From Hydrogenophaga sp. IBVHS1 (GTDB lineage: Bacteria > Pseudomonadota > Gammaproteobacteria > Burkholderiales > Burkholderiaceae_C), in assembly GCF_002127265.1 (NCBI RefSeq), contig NZ_NFUU01000001.1:744001-808000 (forward strand): a stretch of DNA of 64,000 nt, given 5' to 3'. Made by a program: the position numbers and the translations under genes. Of this stretch, positions 40,907-50,500 are shown in pieces; the stretch's first letter is position 1, and the number at the start of each line of letters is the position of its first letter. The notes beneath the pieces were generated by a model. The model was not told where the DNA came from and did no database searches. It was given only the letters and a program-made list of their open reading frames with translations.

Positions 40907-42211
40907 ATGGCAAAGGTTCCGTTCACCGCTGGCCGGGTATCGGCTTTCAATTGCCCGCCCGAAAAGAAGCAAGCGTTTCTGTGGGACGCCACAGCGCCGG
41001 GGCTGGGGCTGCGCACTACGCCTGCCGGGAAGCCCGCCTATGTGTTTCAGAGCGTCTACCAAGGCAAAGACCTGCGCCTCACCATCGGAAGCCCCGCCGC
41101 TTGGACTATCCCGCACGCCCAGGCCAAGGCCCGCGAACTGCAACGCCTGATTGACGAAGGCAAAGACCCCCGCGACTTGAAGCGTGAGGCACTGGCCGCA
41201 TCGGCCGCCAAGCAAGCCGAAGCGACCGCCAAGGCCCTAACGGTGGGCGAGGTGTGGCCTCTGTACCTTGCCAATGGAAAACCCAAGCGCAAAGACGCGT
41301 GGAAGCCGGGCTATCGGGCAGATCTTGAAGCGATGGCCGCGCCGGGTGGCCTGGACAAGAAACGCGGCAAGGGTGTCACCCGTCCGGGGCCGCTGTATCC
41401 GCTGCTGGCGCTGCCGCTCTCCGATGTGAACGAGGACAGCCTGAAAATCTGGTTCGACAGCGAGGCGGTGAAGGGCAAGCATCAAGCCACTCGAGCTTTG
41501 ATGATGTTCCGGGGTTTCCTGCGCTGGTGCAGCGCCCGCCCCGAGTACCGCAAGCTCACCGACAGAGACGCTGGCCGCGCGGCCGCCATCGTGGAGAGGC
41601 TGCCCAGCAACACCCGCCGAACTGATGCCCTTGAGGCAGCACAGGTGTCCGGATGGTGGGCCGGCGTTGAGCAATTGAGCAACCGCACCGCATCGGTCTA
41701 CCTGCGCGCCCTGCTGCTGACAGGTGCCCGCCGCGAAGAACTGGCTGCGATGAAGTGGGCAGATGTGGATTTTCAGTGGCGCAAGCTGACCATTGCCGAC
41801 AAGGTGGAGGACACCCGCACCATCCCCTTGACGCCCCACTTGGCGCAACTGCTGGCGACCTTGCCGCGCATCAATGAATTTGTTTTCGCCAGCACGGGCA
41901 AATCGGGCCGCATTGCCGACACCCGCGCCAGTCACGCTAAAGCCCTGCAAAGCGCGTCAATCGATGGCCTGACCATTCACGGGCTGCGCCGTTCCTTTTC
42001 GCTGCTGGGGGAGGCTGCCGGCGCGCCCGCTGGTGCCATCGCCCAGGTGATGGGCCATAAGCCCAGCGCGACAGCCGAGGGCTACAGGCCGCGCAGTGTT
42101 GATGCCCTTCGGCCTTTTCTCACACTGATTGAGGTGCACACGCTGAAGCTGGCAGGTGTGCAGTTCGACCCCGAGGCAGAACCGGGCAGATTGCATGTGG
42201 TAGGTTCGTGA
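40907..42211 (+). CDS. int: P4-type tyrosine recombinase (integrase)
   Basis: 434 residues. The N-terminal DUF4102-like arm-binding domain (G-L-G-L-R-T-T-P-A-G-K-P-A-Y-V-F-Q) is followed by the core-binding and catalytic domains with R275 (T-G-A-R-R-E-E-L), H358-x-L-R361-R, H384 (M-G-H-K-P-S) and nucleophile Y393 (A-E-G-Y). All catalytic residues are present, so the enzyme is probably active. It is adjacent to a tRNA-derived att site and defines the integrative element to its right. Confidence 0.93.
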   Translation: MAKVPFTAGRVSAFNCPPEKKQAFLWDATAPGLGLRTTPAGKPAYVFQSVYQGKDLRLTIGSPAAWTIPHAQAKARELQRLIDEGKDPRDLKREALAASAAKQAEATAKALTVGEVWPLYLANGKPKRKDAWKPGYRADLEAMAAPGGLDKKRGKGVTRPGPLYPLLALPLSDVNEDSLKIWFDSEAVKGKHQATRALMMFRGFLRWCSARPEYRKLTDRDAGRAAAIVERLPSNTRRTDALEAAQVSGWWAGVEQLSNRTASVYLRALLLTGARREELAAMKWADVDFQWRKLTIADKVEDTRTIPLTPHLAQLLATLPRINEFVFASTGKSGRIADTRASHAKALQSASIDGLTIHGLRRSFSLLGEAAGAPAGAIAQVMGHKPSATAEGYRPRSVDALRPFLTLIEVHTLKLAGVQFDPEAEPGRLHVVGS

Positions 42212-42257
42212 CGCAGGGCGCCTTCAAAGGCAGTCGGCTTGCCGAAATCTCAGCGAA

Positions 42258-42272
42258 TGTGTATCATACACA
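42258..42272 (+). promoter_or_regulatory. palindromic operator of the hicAB operon
   Basis: TGTGTATCATACACA, a perfect 15-base palindrome around a central C, ending 3 bases before the hicA start. HicB antitoxins repress their own operon through such palindromes, so this is the likely HicB operator. The gap from the integrase stop is only 46 bases. Confidence 0.6.
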
Positions 42273-42275
42273 CCA

Positions 42276-42455
42276 ATGACCAGCGCTGATCTGATACGCG
42301 AAATGCAGCGTGTGGGGTGGCAGCTTGACCGGGTGAACGGTTCGCACCACATCTACAAGCACCCGACCCGCTCCGGCATCGTCGTGGTGCCGCACCCAAA
42401 GAAAGACTTGGGGCTCGGTCTGGTCAAGGCCATTCGGCGGCAAGCCGGAATTTGA
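42276..42455 (+). CDS. hicA: HicA mRNA-interferase toxin
   Basis: 59 residues with the double-stranded-RNA-binding-like HicA fold: an N-terminal helix with L-I-R-E-M-Q-R-V-G-W, then the catalytic histidine in G-S-H-H-I-Y-K-H-P (H24 or H25) and V-V-V-P-H-P-K-K-D-L-G. HicA cleaves mRNA when freed from HicB. The gene is followed after 12 bases by hicB. Length is normal for the family and the frame is intact. Confidence 0.92.
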   Translation: MTSADLIREMQRVGWQLDRVNGSHHIYKHPTRSGIVVVPHPKKDLGLGLVKAIRRQAGI

Positions 42456-42467
42456 GAGGTACTCGCC

Positions 42468-42881
42468 ATGCGCTATCCGATCGTCATTGAACCTGGAACC
42501 GATGCCACCGCTTGGGGTGTGGTGGTGCCCGACCTACCAGGCTGCTTTTCAGCAGGCGACACTCAGGAAGAGGCCATGATTCAGGCCGAAGATGCCATCA
42601 CCGGCTGGATTGAAGCAGCCCTTGATGACGGGCAAGCGATTCCGTCGCCATCGCACATCGAAGAACTGCGCGCCATGCACCCCGAATTTGAAGGGTGGAC
42701 ATGGGCATTGGTGAAGGTAGATCCTGCCATGCTGGACGACACGCTGGAGCGCGTGAACATCAGCCTGCCGCGCCGCGTGTTGCACCGCCTGGATGCTCGC
42801 GCCAAGAGCACGGGCGAGACCCGCTCAGGCTTCATTGCCCGCATGGCCATTGAAGGCCGGGATCAGGCTGCGCACGCCTGA
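42468..42881 (+). CDS. hicB: HicB antitoxin
   Basis: 137 residues. The N-terminal partial RNase-H fold that blocks HicA is seen in W-G-V-V-V-P-D-L-P-G-C-F-S-A-G-D-T. The C-terminal ribbon-helix-helix DNA-binding domain follows (V-N-I-S-L-P-R-R-V-L-H-R-L-D and S-G-F-I-A-R-M). It would bind HicA and repress the operon via the upstream palindrome. The pair may stabilise the mobile element. Confidence 0.93.
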   Translation: MRYPIVIEPGTDATAWGVVVPDLPGCFSAGDTQEEAMIQAEDAITGWIEAALDDGQAIPSPSHIEELRAMHPEFEGWTWALVKVDPAMLDDTLERVNISLPRRVLHRLDARAKSTGETRSGFIARMAIEGRDQAAHA

Positions 42882-42943
42882 TAGCCATGGTTTTGTCCCG
42901 GGATGATTGCGCCAGGCAGCAACTCCATCTTGGAGAAATCTAA

Positions 42944-43570
42944 ATGACGGGCGTTACTCCGAACTACACAGATTGGAGGCTCTTGTCGTCATTGACTGTC
43001 CATGAAATTGCGGTATTGATGCATGGCGTTGACCCGCGAGCGCTGGCAGATGTCACCGTTCAAGATCCCGATGACCCAGAGAGCCCATATGGCATTCCCC
43101 TCGATACGTCATTGGAAGAACGCGCACTGACTTCGTCCTTGACTACCGGCGACCTCCTGAGCGTACCCTCTGGCGTGCAGAAGCCGTGCACAAGCACCAA
43201 TGTCTTGGTCTCAAGCCTGATCCCTTGGCTCCGCAAAAATGGTTACTGCGCACTGGTGGATGGCCTTGACACATCCACCCAAGCAACTTTGTTGGCAGCA
43301 AGTACCGAGCAAGTAGCAGCTGCCGTCCCTCTAAACCGGGCCAGCATGATTGCGAAGCACAAGGCAATCTGGCCCACCATAGAAGGCGATATCAGTGACG
43401 CCAGCTCAAATGGTCTTTCCGTGGCCAAAGCAGGCGCTCGTGGCTGGAACGAGGCGAAAGCATTGGAATGGGCGCGGGCAAAAAACAAGCTGGAAAAGTC
43501 CGCTCCTGCAAGCGCGCTTGATCGCGGAATGGGTCGCATGATGAAAAGCGAGGCCAATCAAACTGACTGA
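42944..43570 (+). CDS. hypothetical element protein
   Basis: 208 residues, mostly helical, no signal or membrane segment. The start W-R-L-L-S-S-L-T-V-H-E-I-A-V-L-M-H-G-V-D-P resembles small proteins found in P4-like elements of betaproteobacteria, but I do not recognise a named family. The C-terminal third is Lys/Ala rich. A GGAG sequence lies 8 bases before the ATG. Confidence 0.6.
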   Translation: MTGVTPNYTDWRLLSSLTVHEIAVLMHGVDPRALADVTVQDPDDPESPYGIPLDTSLEERALTSSLTTGDLLSVPSGVQKPCTSTNVLVSSLIPWLRKNGYCALVDGLDTSTQATLLAASTEQVAAAVPLNRASMIAKHKAIWPTIEGDISDASSNGLSVAKAGARGWNEAKALEWARAKNKLEKSAPASALDRGMGRMMKSEANQTD

Positions 43571-43689
43571 TCCTCTGATGTTTATCAGGAGTTACTCGGG
43601 AGGTTCTCCGGCATTTGTCCGTCGAGAAAAATTACTAAGAATGGGGCTCCATTCAACGCCATTTTGAGCTGTTGTTTTGGAGTCTCAAC

Positions 43690-43905
43690 ATGTCAACTTT
43701 GCCCTCCGGGCAGTTCCCACCGCTGGAATCTGTCACCCGCCCTACCGTGGAAACTGCCGCCGCGGCCTTCTACCTGAACCGCCGCCCCCAGACATTGCGC
43801 TGCTGGGCTGTCTATCAGGACGGCGCCGTGAAACCCCTCCGCATCTCAGGCCGACTTGCATGGCCTGTCAGTGAGCTCAAGCGTGTCACGGGGGTCGCGA
43901 AATGA
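43690..43905 (+). CDS. small winged-helix DNA-binding protein (excisionase/AlpA-like role)
   Basis: 71 residues. The central T-A-A-A-A-F-Y-L-N-R-R-P-Q-T-L-R-C-W-A followed by I-S-G-R-L-A-W-P-V-S-E-L-K-R-V resembles a MerR-type winged helix as in excisionases and AlpA regulators. In this position it may control integration or expression of the replication genes. Its stop overlaps the next start by four bases (ATGA), so it begins a four-gene coupled block with the primase genes. Confidence 0.62.
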   Translation: MSTLPSGQFPPLESVTRPTVETAAAAFYLNRRPQTLRCWAVYQDGAVKPLRISGRLAWPVSELKRVTGVAK

Positions 43906-44195
43906 TCACCCTACTGAAACACGACACCGGCCCTGTCACCAGCCGCTTTCAGGTGTTGCTCGACGTCCTGCTCAAGGACCTCGAAGACCCTACAGAGGAG
44001 ATCCATGAACTCTTCGGTGAGGCCGTGGCGCTCGGCCGAAAAGTCGGCTGCATCCAGCGAGCCTTCGCTGGCGACACCCATTTCACTTACTCGCCGGAGC
44101 ACCGCACACCGGTCGAGTCGCAGCTGCTGGTCGCCCTCTCTGTGCCACCTACTGAGTTCCATGTCGCACTCACCAGCGGAGGATGCCAATCATGA
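43902..44195 (+). CDS. hypothetical protein in the replication block
   Basis: 97 residues, acidic helical N-terminal half (V-L-L-K-D-L-E-D-P-T-E-E-I-H) and a beta-rich C-terminal half. Overlaps the preceding gene by four bases and the following one by a few bases at its end, so it is part of a translationally coupled operon. No recognised family. Confidence 0.58.
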   Translation: MITLLKHDTGPVTSRFQVLLDVLLKDLEDPTEEIHELFGEAVALGRKVGCIQRAFAGDTHFTYSPEHRTPVESQLLVALSVPPTEFHVALTSGGCQS

Positions 44196-44755
44196 GCAAC
44201 GTACTCACGCCTGACATCACCCAGGCAAATCACTTCCTGGACTTGCTGGGTGCTGATGACGCATTCACCTTCCAAACCTTTGATGACAACGGTAACCGCA
44301 AGGATGGCCGTTTGGCCCGGGTGTTCCACGGAACGCTTGATCAGCACCTGCCGAAACTGTCCCGGCTGCAGCAGCAAGGTGCTGGCGTATTCGTCATGGT
44401 CAACGAGGGTGATGGCGTCATTCACGCTGACAGCGCGACTTGTCGCACTACAAAGAATGTCGTAAGTGTCCGCGCCCTGTGGGTCGACCTGGATGGCTCG
44501 CCACTGCAACCTGTTCTCGACGCTCACGACCCAGACATCGTCGTGGAAAGCAGCCCCAACCGCTGGCACGCCTATTGGCTGACCAACGACTGCGCGCGGG
44601 CTGATTTCAAACTGCGGCAGCAACAAATCGCAGCGAAGTTCAAAGGTGACCCCAAGGTGTGTGACCTCCCCCGCGTGATGCGTTTGCCCGGTTTCTGGCA
44701 TCAGAAGAGCGAACCTTTCATGACCCGTCTGGTCCAGTTGGAGGCCAAGAAATGA
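44192..44755 (+). CDS. primase-like protein (RepB/archaeo-eukaryotic primase-like domain)
   Basis: 187 residues. The sequence V-R-A-L-W-V-D-L-D-G (catalytic-type acidic pair), S-S-P-N-R-W-H-A-Y-W-L and C-D-L-P-R-V-M-R-L-P-G-F-W-H-Q-K resembles the RepB-like primase domain that often sits in front of the helicase in P4-type replication proteins. Here it is a separate gene. ATG 44192 is chosen (GGAGG at 44178-44182); an ATG at 44183 is possible. The stop overlaps the helicase gene start by four bases. Confidence 0.72.
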   Translation: MSNVLTPDITQANHFLDLLGADDAFTFQTFDDNGNRKDGRLARVFHGTLDQHLPKLSRLQQQGAGVFVMVNEGDGVIHADSATCRTTKNVVSVRALWVDLDGSPLQPVLDAHDPDIVVESSPNRWHAYWLTNDCARADFKLRQQQIAAKFKGDPKVCDLPRVMRLPGFWHQKSEPFMTRLVQLEAKK

Positions 44756-46455
44756 GCAGCAAACTCATGCTGGTCGATTCCATCACGCCGCCACAGCCCA
44801 AGGTAACACCTCGCCCTGTTCTCACCATCGTCAACGGGCTCAACCTTGACGCCCAGAAACTGCCAGGCGCCAAACGACGTCAAAAAGGGGTGGGGTCATC
44901 GACCAACGGTCAAGCCGCTGCCCGCCATGACGGCCCCATTCCTGAATTCGGCCGAAACAATACGCTGACCAGTCTGGCGGGCAGCATGCGGCGCAAGGGC
45001 ATGAGTAAAGTGTCCATCGAGGCAGCCTTGCAGTCCGAAAACGCTATCCGGTGTGAACCGCCCCTGGATGCAAGTGAGGTCACTGCGATTGCCGCCAGCA
45101 TCATGCGTTACCCCGCAGCCAGTCCTGACGACGTCATCCAGTCACTCAACGACACAGGCAACGCCATGCGCTTTGGCGTTCGCCACGTGGGCGAGGTCAT
45201 CTACGTACCCAACCGTGGCTGGTACGTGTGGGACGGCTTGCGCTGGCGCCGTGACGGTATGGGCAAGGTCATGGAGCTTGCCAAGCAGGTCGCACGCGAC
45301 ATCTTCAAAGAGGCCGATGTGGTCAACGACGACGGCTTGCAAAAACGCGTCCGCCAGCACGCTACTTCCAGCCTGAAAGCTGCCAACCTTGAAGCGGCCC
45401 TGAAGCTCGCGCGCAGTCTGCCAGAGCTCGTCGTGGACGTCGACCAGCTTGACAGTCACGACATGTTTTTGGGAGTCGCCAACGGTGTGATTGATCTGCG
45501 CACGGGTAAGCTGCAGGAAGCTCAGCGTGATCAACTGATCACACGGCACAGCCTGGTAGTCTTCGATGCCAAAGCCACTTGCCCACAGTTTCTGGCGTTT
45601 TTGGACCAAGTCACAGGCGGTGACAAGACGCTGATGCACTACCTGCAGCGCGTTGTCGGTTATGCCCTGACAGGCTTGACAGAAGAGCAATGCCTGTTCT
45701 TTCTTTACGGCGGGGGGGCTAACGGTAAGAGCGTTTTTCTCAATGTGGTCAAAGAAGTACTCGGCAGTGATTTGGCTTGTCAAACACCGTCAGAAACGTT
45801 GATGGTCAAGAAGTCTGGCGGCACCAACGACATTGCTCGCCTGCAGAACGTGCGTGCCGTGATCGCCAACGAGGTCGAAGACGGTAACTTGCTTGCGGAA
45901 GCGCTGGTGAAGCAGATGACGGGTGGCGAACGGCTCTCAGCCCGCTTTCACTACCAGGAGTTTTTTGAGTACATGCCAAAGTTCAAGCTCTTCGTCGCTG
46001 GCAACCACAAGCCAGTGATCCGGGGCCGCGACGACGGTATCTGGCGGCGCGTGCGGTTGATCCCTTTCACGGTCACCATACCAAAGGCGCAACAAGACGC
46101 TCAATTGCAGATCAAGCTGCGCGCCGAATTGCCAGGCATCCTCAACTGGGCAATCAAAGGCTGCATTGCTTGGCAAAAAAAAGGATTGTCAGAACCGAAA
46201 ATCATCAGCGATGCGGTAGACGCTTACCGCGAGGAGATGGATGTGATTGGTGCTTGGCAAAAGGACTGCTGCACCGTGGGTCCCCTCCTAGAAACGAAGG
46301 CCAGCGAGGCTTATCAGAGCTACAAGCATTGGTGCGAACGAAACGGCTACCGGCCGATGGCCAATGGCAACTTTGGTCGAGACCTGGCTGCCATCTTCAA
46401 ACGAGTTTCGCGCAAGGATGGCAACTTCTATGTGGGGGTTAAGTGCGGCTGCTGA
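44752..46455 (+). CDS. P4-family SF3 helicase/primase
   Basis: 567 residues. The N-terminal third has a PriCT-like region (R-N-N-T-L-T-S-L-A-G-S-M-R-R-K-G), followed by the D5/P4 helicase domain with Walker A G-G-G-A-N-G-K-S (320-327) and, further on, the F-V-A-G-N-H-K-P sensor motif typical of SF3 helicases. Likely the replication initiator and helicase of the element, working with the separate primase gene upstream and the repeat region downstream. Confidence 0.9.
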   Translation: MSSKLMLVDSITPPQPKVTPRPVLTIVNGLNLDAQKLPGAKRRQKGVGSSTNGQAAARHDGPIPEFGRNNTLTSLAGSMRRKGMSKVSIEAALQSENAIRCEPPLDASEVTAIAASIMRYPAASPDDVIQSLNDTGNAMRFGVRHVGEVIYVPNRGWYVWDGLRWRRDGMGKVMELAKQVARDIFKEADVVNDDGLQKRVRQHATSSLKAANLEAALKLARSLPELVVDVDQLDSHDMFLGVANGVIDLRTGKLQEAQRDQLITRHSLVVFDAKATCPQFLAFLDQVTGGDKTLMHYLQRVVGYALTGLTEEQCLFFLYGGGANGKSVFLNVVKEVLGSDLACQTPSETLMVKKSGGTNDIARLQNVRAVIANEVEDGNLLAEALVKQMTGGERLSARFHYQEFFEYMPKFKLFVAGNHKPVIRGRDDGIWRRVRLIPFTVTIPKAQQDAQLQIKLRAELPGILNWAIKGCIAWQKKGLSEPKIISDAVDAYREEMDVIGAWQKDCCTVGPLLETKASEAYQSYKHWCERNGYRPMANGNFGRDLAAIFKRVSRKDGNFYVGVKCGC

Positions 46456-46464
46456 CTGCCACGC

Positions 46465-46553
46465 GGTGGAGGGTGGTGGAGGTTTAAAACACAAACTCTT
46501 CTGTTACACAACACATAGAAAAGTTGTGAATTTACCCTCCACTACCCTCCACC
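46465..46553. repeat. large inverted repeat with AT-rich spacer; candidate replication origin
   Basis: Left arm GGTGGAGGGTGGTGGAGG (46465-46482) and right arm CCCTCCACTACCCTCCACC (46535-46553) are inverted repeats with 17 of 18 matches. Each arm is itself a tandem of GGTGGAGG units. The 52-base spacer is strongly AT-rich and contains a nested CACAAC / GTTGTG pair (46507-46512, 46523-46528). The position directly after the helicase gene suits an iteron-type origin; a bidirectional terminator between convergent genes is the alternative, although no T run follows. Confidence 0.5.
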
Positions 46554-46630
46554 TTTTATCGATGAGGGCGCGCCAGCACACATTGGCTATGGCAACCACC
46601 AGCGGTCGGGGAGCAGCTGGGGAACTGCCC

Positions 46631-47074
46631 CTAAGCGGCTACCTGCAACCGCTCAATGTGCGACAGAAGCTCTTCGTCGCTCATGGCCTCAAACCGCTGG
46701 CGCTCAGCCGTGGCGCTCAGTCCAACCTCCACCCGCTTCACCTCCGGCGCGTAGTACCCCAGCATCTTCCCGATCTCCCGCAGGCCGGCAACCATCCCAG
46801 CCGGGTTGGACTGCTCCTTGGCCAAATGCACAGCGTCCAGGAGCCCCTGAATCACCCCTTCCCGCGTGATTTGCAGGCGGCTGGCTACCTCTCCACGTCT
46901 TTCCGACAAAACCGCCTGCAAGGCAGGTTTTGTCATGTTCTCGTGGGCGATGGATCGGGCGGATCTCTCGCTGTAGCCAGCCCGAACGGCAGCGGCGGTG
47001 GCGTTGCCGTCCACCAGAAACTCGTCCACCCAGCGCAATTGCCTGGCGGTCAGGGAGTGGTCTAAATTTCGCAT
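46631..47074 (-). CDS. terS: phage terminase small subunit
   Basis: 147 residues. The N-terminal helix-turn-helix R-Q-L-R-W-V-D-E-F-L-V-D-G-N-A-T-A-A-A-V-R-A-G-Y-S is the Terminase_2 signature, and the rest is helical. Only the DNA-recognition subunit is present: there is no large terminase or other structural gene in the window, as in many phage satellites that redirect a helper's packaging. It faces the helicase gene. TATAAT lies 6 bases before the ATG, so the transcript may be leaderless. Confidence 0.85.
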   Translation of the reverse strand: MRNLDHSLTARQLRWVDEFLVDGNATAAAVRAGYSERSARSIAHENMTKPALQAVLSERRGEVASRLQITREGVIQGLLDAVHLAKEQSNPAGMVAGLREIGKMLGYYAPEVKRVEVGLSATAERQRFEAMSDEELLSHIERLQVAA

Positions 47075-47430
47075 GGTAAAATTATAGCGGTGTGTGCCGT
47101 CTTCTGCCTACCGCCAGCAGCTCATTGAAGAGTTGGCCTTCGGGGTGCATTCAGCGCGCAAGCGAAGCCGCCACCCTGCGCCTTGTGTCGCCAAAGCACT
47201 TTTCTATTCGTGAGCTCCCCACCCCGTGGAGATCTGATTCGAAATCCTGTGCGTCGAACCCACACCCCTTCCTTGTCATGCAGGCACCCGCCGCCGCGCT
47301 CACTACGCACGATCCTTGAATCCTGTCAAACAAATTCCTTTGGAAGGGGCGGTGCCTGTGTGCCCTTTTAGACTCCCCAGATCCCACGCATAGACTACGG
47401 AGCAAAAGCAACCATTCAGTTTCAGGGAAG
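47075..47430. other. 356-base region without a recognisable gene
   Basis: Between the terminase gene and the restriction operon. It contains the terS promoter candidate (TATAAT near 47087 on the minus strand) and otherwise no conserved repeat, tRNA fragment or coding signal that I can support. Short open frames here overlap on both strands. It may mark the junction between the satellite-like module and the defence cargo. Confidence 0.4.
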
Positions 47431-47541
47431 ATGATGAAAAAATTTATCCAGATGGGGCAGATTCAACTGTCCGATCTAAGTAATGCTGCGTCTCAAACAC
47501 ATGCGTCAGGGCGACATAATTTGGCTTCGCAAGTCATTTAA
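47431..47541 (+). CDS. possible 36-residue small protein upstream of the restriction operon
   Basis: ATG-ATG start directly after AGGGAAG, coding for a short polar peptide (M-M-K-K-F-I-Q-M-G-Q then S-D-L-S-N-A-A) that ends at TAA 47541, 18 bases before the restriction-enzyme start. The ribosome site is good and the spacing is operon-like, but there is no homology evidence. It could equally be a leader peptide. Confidence 0.3.
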   Translation: MMKKFIQMGQIQLSDLSNAASQTHASGRHNLASQVI

Positions 47542-47559
47542 TCAGACTGCCAGGCCGCC

Positions 47560-50500
47560 ATGTCAAACCCGTTTTTCGATCATCCCATTCTGAATTCTCC
47601 GTACGACTGCCCTTCAAGGCATTGGGAGCTCGACGGTGATGGCCAGCCAACCCAGCAGATTCTTGAAACCCGTAGGCGCGCGGAGTTCATCACCCCGATC
47701 CCGAAGCCGAAGAAGCGCAAGAAGGCGGTTCAGCAAGGCGAGATGCTGTTTGACGAAGGCTCAAGCTTGTCAACGGCTGAGCAGCAATACGACCCCACCT
47801 CCATCATCAACCAGGTGCGTCAGGCCGTCGATACCTGGCGCAGCCTGCCGAACCCCAGCCAATGGCAAGTCACACCGGAAACAGCTCGGTTGTTGCAGCA
47901 CTGGCGGCATCACAAGTTCAGTGGTGTGCGCCCCTTTTTCTGTCAGGTCGAAGCGGCTGAAACCGCCATCTGGTTGACGGAAGTCGCGCCTCAGTCAAAA
48001 GCGGGAAAGTCGCTCCTTGACCACCTGGCCAGCGCCAACAAAGACGCCAACCCTGAATTGATGCGCCTCGCGTTGAAATTGGCCACCGGGGCTGGCAAGA
48101 CGACTGTCATGGCTATGTTGATTGCGTGGCAGACGATCAACGCCGTGCGCCGCCCCACCAGCAAGCACTTCACCCGTGGTTTTTTGATCTGCGCCCCCGG
48201 TCTCACCATCAAAGACCGTCTGCGCGTCCTGCAGCCCAACGATCCCAACAGCTACTACAAAGACCGTGAGCTGCTGCCCAGCGACATGCTCGACGACATG
48301 AGCCGCGCCAAGATCGTCATCACCAATTACCACGCGTTCAAGATGCGTGAGCGCATTGAGCTCTCCAAAGGCGGACGCCAACTGCTTCAAGGTCGCACAG
48401 GTGATGCCCCTTTCACACAAGAGACAGAGGGCCAGATGCTCCAGCGCGTCATGCCTGACCTGATGGGTATGAAAAACATCATGGTCATCAACGACGAGGC
48501 CCACCATTGCTACCGCGAGAAACCCACACCCGAAGATGACGAAGTCCTCAAGGGCGATGAGAAGAAAGAAGCTGACAAGAACAACGAGGCCGCCCGCCTA
48601 TGGATCTCGGGACTTGAAGCTGTCAACCGCAAGCTGGGTGTCGCCCGTGTCATGGACTTGTCTGCCACGCCTTTCTTCCTTAGTGGCTCCGGCTACGCTG
48701 AAGGCACTCTGTTCCCATGGACGATGAGTGACTTTTCGCTGATGGATGCCATCGAATGCGGCATCGTCAAGCTGCCCCGGGTGCCGGTGGCCGAGAACAT
48801 CACCGGCGACGAGATGCCCGTGTTTCGCAACCTCTGGGAGCACATCCGCAAAGACATGCCCAAGAAGGGCCGAGGCACCGGTGGCGAGCTTGACCCTTTG
48901 AAGCTCCCCCTGCGCCTGCAAACTGCGCTGCTGGCTCTCTACGGCCACTACGAAAAGACTTTCAAGCTCTGGGAAGATTACGGGATCAAGGTCCCGCCCT
49001 GCTTCATCATCGTTTGCCAGAACACCGCGATCTCCAAACTGGTCTACGACTTTGTGTCTGGCTTCCACCGCAAAAACGAAGACGACACCACCACGCTGGA
49101 AAACGGCCGCCTGGCGTTGTTTCGAAACTTCGACGAAACCACCGGCAACCCCCTGCCGCGCCCCAATACCTTGCTGATCGACAGCGAACAACTGGAGGCA
49201 GGCGATGCGTTGGACGACAACTTCCGCGGCATGGCCGCTGATGAAATTGCCCAGTTTCGCCGCGAGATCATCGAACGCAGCGGCGACGCGCGATCCGGCG
49301 ACAACATCACCGACCAGGAGCTGCTGCGCGAAGTGATGAACACCGTGGGCAAAGCCGGGCAACTCGGCGGATCCATCCGCTGCGTGGTTTCGGTCTCCAT
49401 GCTCACCGAGGGGTGGGATGCCAACACCGTGACCCACGTGCTTGGCATTCGCGCCTTTGGCACGCAGTTGCTGTGTGAGCAGGTCATCGGCCGCGCCCTT
49501 CGGCGCCAGTCCTACGAAGTGAATGATGTCGGCTTGTTCAATGTCGAATACGCCGATGTCTTTGGCATCCCCTTCAACTTCACAGCCAAGCCCGTCATTG
49601 GCCCGCCCCAGCCTCCGCGCGAAACGGTGCAGGTCAAAGCCATTCGCCCCGAGCGAGATGCCCTTGAGATCACGTTCCCCCGAGTGGAAGGCTACCGTGT
49701 GGAGCTGCCTGAAGAGCGCCTGGCAGCCAGCTTCAACGACGAGTCTGTGCTGACCCTAAGCCCCGCGCTGGTGGGGCCATCCATCACCCGCAACTCCGGC
49801 ATCATCGGTGAAGGTGCCGACATGAGCCTAGAGCATCTGGGTGACATGCGACCGTCCACCCTGCTGTTCCAGCTGACCCAAAGGCTGCTCTATACCAAGT
49901 GGCGAGACCCCGGCGAGGCCCCCAAGCTTCACCTCTTTGGGCAACTCAAACGCATCGTCAAAGAGTGGCTCGACGCAGTGGATGACGATGGCAATCCAAG
50001 ATACCTGGTTTGCAAAGGCGGAACCTATCCCGCTCTGCTGATGTACCAAGAGCTAGCCGACATGGCCTGCAACAAAATCACCGCAGCCATCACCCGGCAG
50101 TTCCTAGGCGAGCGCCCTATCAAGGCCTTGCTGGACGCCTACAACCCCACCGGCTCCACCAAGAACGTTCGCTTCAACACCTCCAAGACCAGCCGCTGGG
50201 AGACCAGCTCCAAGCACTGCCACCTCAACTGGGTGATTCTGGACAGCGATTGGGAAGCCGAGTTTTGCCGCGTGGCCGAATCGCACCCCAAGGTGTTGGC
50301 CTACGCCAAAAACCACAACCTGGGGCTGGAGGTGCCCTACCGGTTTGGCTCCACCATGCGCAAGTACCTGCCCGATTTCATCGTGCTGGTCGATGATGGT
50401 CATGGAGCCGAGGACCCTTTGCATCTCGTGGTCGAGATCAAAGGCTACCGAGGTGAGGACGCCATCGAGAAAAAATCCACCATGGACACCTATTGGGTGC

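Noticed and set aside
47075..47560. A second att copy at the terminase/restriction boundary
   Set aside because: I looked for the 47-base tRNA fragment in either orientation and found no match.
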